Source: JBDIAR01 sp039812545 (GTDB lineage Bacteria > Actinomycetota > Actinomycetes > Actinomycetales > Dermatophilaceae). Taken from it: a stretch of 7,821 nt of DNA. The DNA lies in contig JBDIAR010000160.1 in assembly GCA_039812545.1 (NCBI GenBank), forward strand, positions 1-7,821. Direction: 5' to 3'. Within the stretch, counting starts at the first letter, position 1. Every line of letters starts with the position of its first letter. Positions 5,755 through 7,821 of this stretch are shown piece after piece. Below the pieces are notes generated by a model. That model was not told where the DNA came from. It was given only the letters and a program-made list of their open reading frames with translations, and did no database searches. The position numbers and the translations under genes are program-made.

Positions 5755-6585
5755 ATGGACCCGATGGCACCGACGGTCCTGGCGTTCCATGCCCATCCCG
5801 ACGACGAGGCGTTGCTCACGGGGGGCACACTCGCGCGCGCCGCCGCGCAGGGGCACCGGGCGATCGTGGTGGTGGCGACCGACGGCGATCTGGGGCTGGC
5901 CGCCGGCGAGTACACCGCGGACGGGGCGCTGGGCAGCCGCCGGATGGCCGAGTTGGACGCCAGCGCAGCCGCGTTGGGGCTGACCGGGGTCGAGCACCTG
6001 GGATATGCCGACAGCGGGATGGGTCCCGACCTCTTCGACGATCCGCCCGGGCGGACGCGGTTTTGCCGGGCCGGCGACGAGGAGGCGGCCGATCGGCTGG
6101 CCGCGATCCTGCGTCGGGAGAGCGTCGACGTGCTGCTGAGCTACGACGCCAACGGTGGGTACGGCCACCCGGACCACGTGAAGGTCCACCGGGTCGCCGC
6201 GCTCGCCGCCCGGCTCGCCGGGACCCCGATCCTGCTGGAAGCCACCATCCCGCGCGAGACCATCCGCCGGGCCCTGGACATCGCCGCCAGGTTCTACCGG
6301 TTCCCCGCCGAGTTCGACCGGGACAGCTTCAACCGCTCGTACTCGCCCTCCTCGGCGATCACCCACCGGATCGACGTTTTCCGGTATGCCGGGCGCAAGC
6401 GGGCGGCGATGCGCGCCCACGCCAGTCAGGCAAGCGCCGACGACGGCGCCGCCCGCACGCTGAACATCCTCCCGCGCATCCCCCGCCCCCTGTTCGACGT
6501 GGTCTTCGGCCGCGAGTGGTTCGCCGACCCCACGGCGGCGTCGGGGGCCGGCATACGACACGACATCTTCGAGGGCCTGACATGA
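5755..6585 (+). CDS. PIG-L/LmbE family zinc N-deacetylase
   Basis: Predicted 276 residues. The family removes the N-acetyl group from GlcNAc-type conjugates (GlcNAc-PI, GlcNAc-inositol, bacillithiol and mycothiol precursors). The signature HAHPDDE lies at 12-18 and GGYGHPDHVKVH at 134-145. By analogy with MshB, the zinc ligands are H14, D17 and H141 and the catalytic base is D16. No signal peptide or membrane segment is seen, so it is cytosolic. The start is the ATG at 5755 or the one at 5764; neither has a clear ribosome site, so a leaderless or very short-leader transcript is possible. The stop overlaps the next gene as ATGA. Its neighbours, a GT4 enzyme and an LPG_synthase_TM protein, suggest an amino-sugar-containing lipid or glycan as substrate. 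Assignment as mshB itself is not supported. Confidence 0.9.
   Translation: MDPMAPTVLAFHAHPDDEALLTGGTLARAAAQGHRAIVVVATDGDLGLAAGEYTADGALGSRRMAELDASAAALGLTGVEHLGYADSGMGPDLFDDPPGRTRFCRAGDEEAADRLAAILRRESVDVLLSYDANGGYGHPDHVKVHRVAALAARLAGTPILLEATIPRETIRRALDIAARFYRFPAEFDRDSFNRSYSPSSAITHRIDVFRYAGRKRAAMRAHASQASADDGAARTLNILPRIPRPLFDVVFGREWFADPTAASGAGIRHDIFEGLT
6571..6575 (+). promoter_or_regulatory. Shine-Dalgarno GAGGG of the UPF0104 membrane protein
   Basis: GAGGG lies inside the last codons of the deacetylase gene, 6 bases before the ATG at 6582. It supports the ATGA-overlap start against a later GTG at about 6642. Confidence 0.55.
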
Positions 6586-7751
6586 CGATGACCACGGACC
6601 GGACCCGAACGACCGGACCGACGAGAGAAGGCTGCGAGCCCGTGGACGATCTGCCGATGCACGCTCCGGTCGGCGGCGACGGGTCACCGGTCGACGGGGA
6701 GTTGGAAGAACTCGTCGACGCCGAGCGGAACCGCGGCCCGCTGGCCAAACGGATCGTCTCCAGCGTCGTCGGGGTCGCCCTGGCGGTCGTCCTGCTGTGG
6801 TGGGCGCTCCCCCACTTCGCGCACACCAGTTGGGGCGCGGTGTGGCAGGCGCTGACCGCGGTCCCGGTGTTGTCCGTCGTCGGCCTCTTCGGGTTGATGA
6901 TCGCGGGACTGTGGCTCTACACGTTCACCTTCACCGGTTCGCTGCCCGGTCTCAGCCACGCCCGCGCGATGATCGTCAACGTCTGTGGCTCCTCCGTCGG
7001 GAACCTCCTGCCGGGCGGCGGGGCGGCCGGCGTGGCGGTGACGTACTCGCAGTTGCGGTCCTGGGGGTACAGCCGGCGCGCCATCAGTACGTCCGTGATC
7101 GTCACCGGCGTCTGGAATGTGCTCGCCCGGGTGGCCCTTCCCATCGTCGCCGTGCTCGCGATGCTCTTCGGGGACGGAGGCTTGCACCCCGCCGTCGTGT
7201 CCGCGGCCACCGCGGGAGCTGCGGGTGGGATCGCTCTCTTGGTCGCCTTCGTGGCCGTTCTGCTGTCCGAACGCGCCGCGCGGGTCCTCGGCGGCATGGT
7301 CGCGCGGCTGCTCAGCTGGTGGCGGGTCCGCCGCGGCGGGCGCCCGGCCAGTGCCGAGATCATCGTCGACATGCGCCGCCAGATGATCGACGTCGTCCGG
7401 TACGGCTGGCTCCCGATGACCTTCGGCCTGGTCGGCTTCTTCGGGATCTACTACGTGCTGTTCTGGTTCTGCCTCAACGCGACCGGCGTCCAGCTGCCGT
7501 TCCCGTTCATGTTCGCCGCGTATGCCGTCAGCCGACTCCTCACCGCCGTCGGGGTGACGCCGGGCGGGGTCGGGGTCACCGAGACCGCGACGGCTGCGCT
7601 GCTGGTCTCGTGGGGCGCGGCCCCGGCCCAGGCGACGGCGGGCGTCGTGCTCTTCTCGTTGTACGCCCACTTCTTCGAGGTGCCACTCGGGATGATCGGT
7701 TGGCTGGCGTGGACCATGTCCCCCAAGGTGCCGCACGTCGATCCGGTCTGA
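6582..7751 (+). CDS. LPG_synthase_TM / UPF0104 polytopic membrane protein
   Basis: Predicted 389 residues. The first 55 are hydrophilic, acidic and Thr-rich, and the rest is a bundle of about eight membrane helices (about 57-77, 93-115, 170-196, 203-228, 276-300, 305-322, 333-350, 355-378). Family hallmarks are GSSVGNLLPGGGAAG (136-150) and TPGGVGVTETA (326-336), the conserved glycine-rich re-entrant loops of the lysylphosphatidylglycerol synthase transmembrane region (MprF N-terminal/AglD-like). There is no MprF-type C-terminal aminoacyltransferase domain. Relatives are linked to lipid flipping or lipid glycan transfer. The start overlaps the deacetylase stop as ATGA and has a good ribosome site, so the two are co-translated. 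A role in moving or using the lipid made by the neighbouring glycosyltransferase and deacetylase is inference. Confidence 0.88.
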   Translation: MTMTTDRTRTTGPTREGCEPVDDLPMHAPVGGDGSPVDGELEELVDAERNRGPLAKRIVSSVVGVALAVVLLWWALPHFAHTSWGAVWQALTAVPVLSVVGLFGLMIAGLWLYTFTFTGSLPGLSHARAMIVNVCGSSVGNLLPGGGAAGVAVTYSQLRSWGYSRRAISTSVIVTGVWNVLARVALPIVAVLAMLFGDGGLHPAVVSAATAGAAGGIALLVAFVAVLLSERAARVLGGMVARLLSWWRVRRGGRPASAEIIVDMRRQMIDVVRYGWLPMTFGLVGFFGIYYVLFWFCLNATGVQLPFPFMFAAYAVSRLLTAVGVTPGGVGVTETATAALLVSWGAAPAQATAGVVLFSLYAHFFEVPLGMIGWLAWTMSPKVPHVDPV

Positions 7752-7821
7752 GCGACGCCTGGCCGCGACCGGTGGTCTCGGAGGTCGAGCTACGCCGCGG
7801 CCGTATGCTGGTGTTGCTTGT

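Larger units (their letters stand above)
1117..7526. repeat. Dispersed iterated heptamer GTATGCC / GGCATAC (13 copies)
   Basis: Exact copies start at 1117, 2235, 2532, 2860, 3078, 3867, 4240, 4674, 4899, 5380, 6384, 6550 and 7520. On the plus strand eight read GGCATAC and five GTATGCC. Eleven of the 13 are preceded by C on the GGCATAC strand. All lie inside coding sequence, on genes of both strands, and in several codon frames: Tyr-Ala (5), Ala-Tyr (4), x-Met-Pro (2), Val-Cys-His (1), Gly-Ile-Arg (1). Near misses are at 2719, 5742, 6003 and 7803. The role is unknown. Confidence 0.8.

Noticed and set aside
4959..6581. Plus-strand frame open from 4959 into the UPF0104 gene
   Set aside because: Only the part from 6582 is real. 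The rest runs antisense to the glycosyltransferase and out of frame through the deacetylase, with Arg/Gly/Pro-rich non-globular composition.
4551..6585. MshA/MshB mycothiol pathway pair
   Set aside because: The glycosyltransferase lacks the MshA N-terminal signature, and the deacetylase is a generic LmbE type; adjacency alone does not justify these names.
5734..6687. Minus-strand frame opposite the deacetylase
   Set aside because: Antisense shadow of a gene with clear zinc-deacetylase motifs; no recognisable domain in the antisense product.
6582..7751. MprF lysylphosphatidylglycerol synthase
   Set aside because: Only the transmembrane domain is present. The C-terminal aminoacyltransferase domain needed for lysine transfer is missing, so the name would overstate function.
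7781..7821. Promoter with TATGCT -10 at 7804-7809 for a gene to the right
   Set aside because: TATGCT fits TAnnnT, but no convincing -35 is present, the sequence is one base off the iterated GTATGCC word, and no downstream gene is visible.

Overview
The window is very GC-rich, with small intergenic gaps, many GTG/ATG overlaps and long antisense open frames. It carries a PspC/toastrack-type envelope protein and an LmbE/MshB-like deacetylase. Together these suggest a chromosomal segment of a high-GC actinobacterium. The family or genus cannot be fixed from sequence alone. No rRNA, tRNA, CRISPR array, transposase or phage gene was seen.

Left block (1-1758). A partial gene probably runs off the left edge on the minus strand, with a GTG start at 41. 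It is divergent from a PspC-domain membrane protein (167-1483, +) that ends in a toastrack/LiaF-like C-terminal domain. A small two-helix membrane protein follows (1489-1758, +). This looks like an envelope-stress module. In actinobacteria the divergent partner of such a PspC gene is often a PspC-containing sensor kinase, but too little of it is visible to prove that.

Middle block (1776-5729, minus strand). Three genes read in the order glycosyltransferase family 4 (4551-5729), Nudix hydrolase with an unrecognised N-terminal extension (3814-4554), and CotA/phenoxazinone-synthase-like multicopper oxidase (1776-3764). The first two overlap by GTGA. The oxidase follows after about 50 bases and ends tail to tail with the left block at a GC-rich hairpin (1744-1776). 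A 20-base tandem duplication sits exactly at the stop codon of the Nudix gene.

Right block (5755-7751, plus strand). A PIG-L/LmbE zinc deacetylase overlaps by ATGA a polytopic LPG_synthase_TM (UPF0104) membrane protein. This pair diverges from the glycosyltransferase across only 25 bases. A glycosyltransferase, an N-acetylsugar deacetylase and a flippase/synthase-like membrane protein together would fit synthesis of an amino-sugar lipid or similar envelope glycan (inference).

The strongest unexplained signal is not a gene. The heptamer GTATGCC/GGCATAC occurs 13 times in 7.8 kb, where base composition predicts about one. It lies on both strands and in all codon frames, so it behaves as a DNA-level iterated motif rather than a codon preference.
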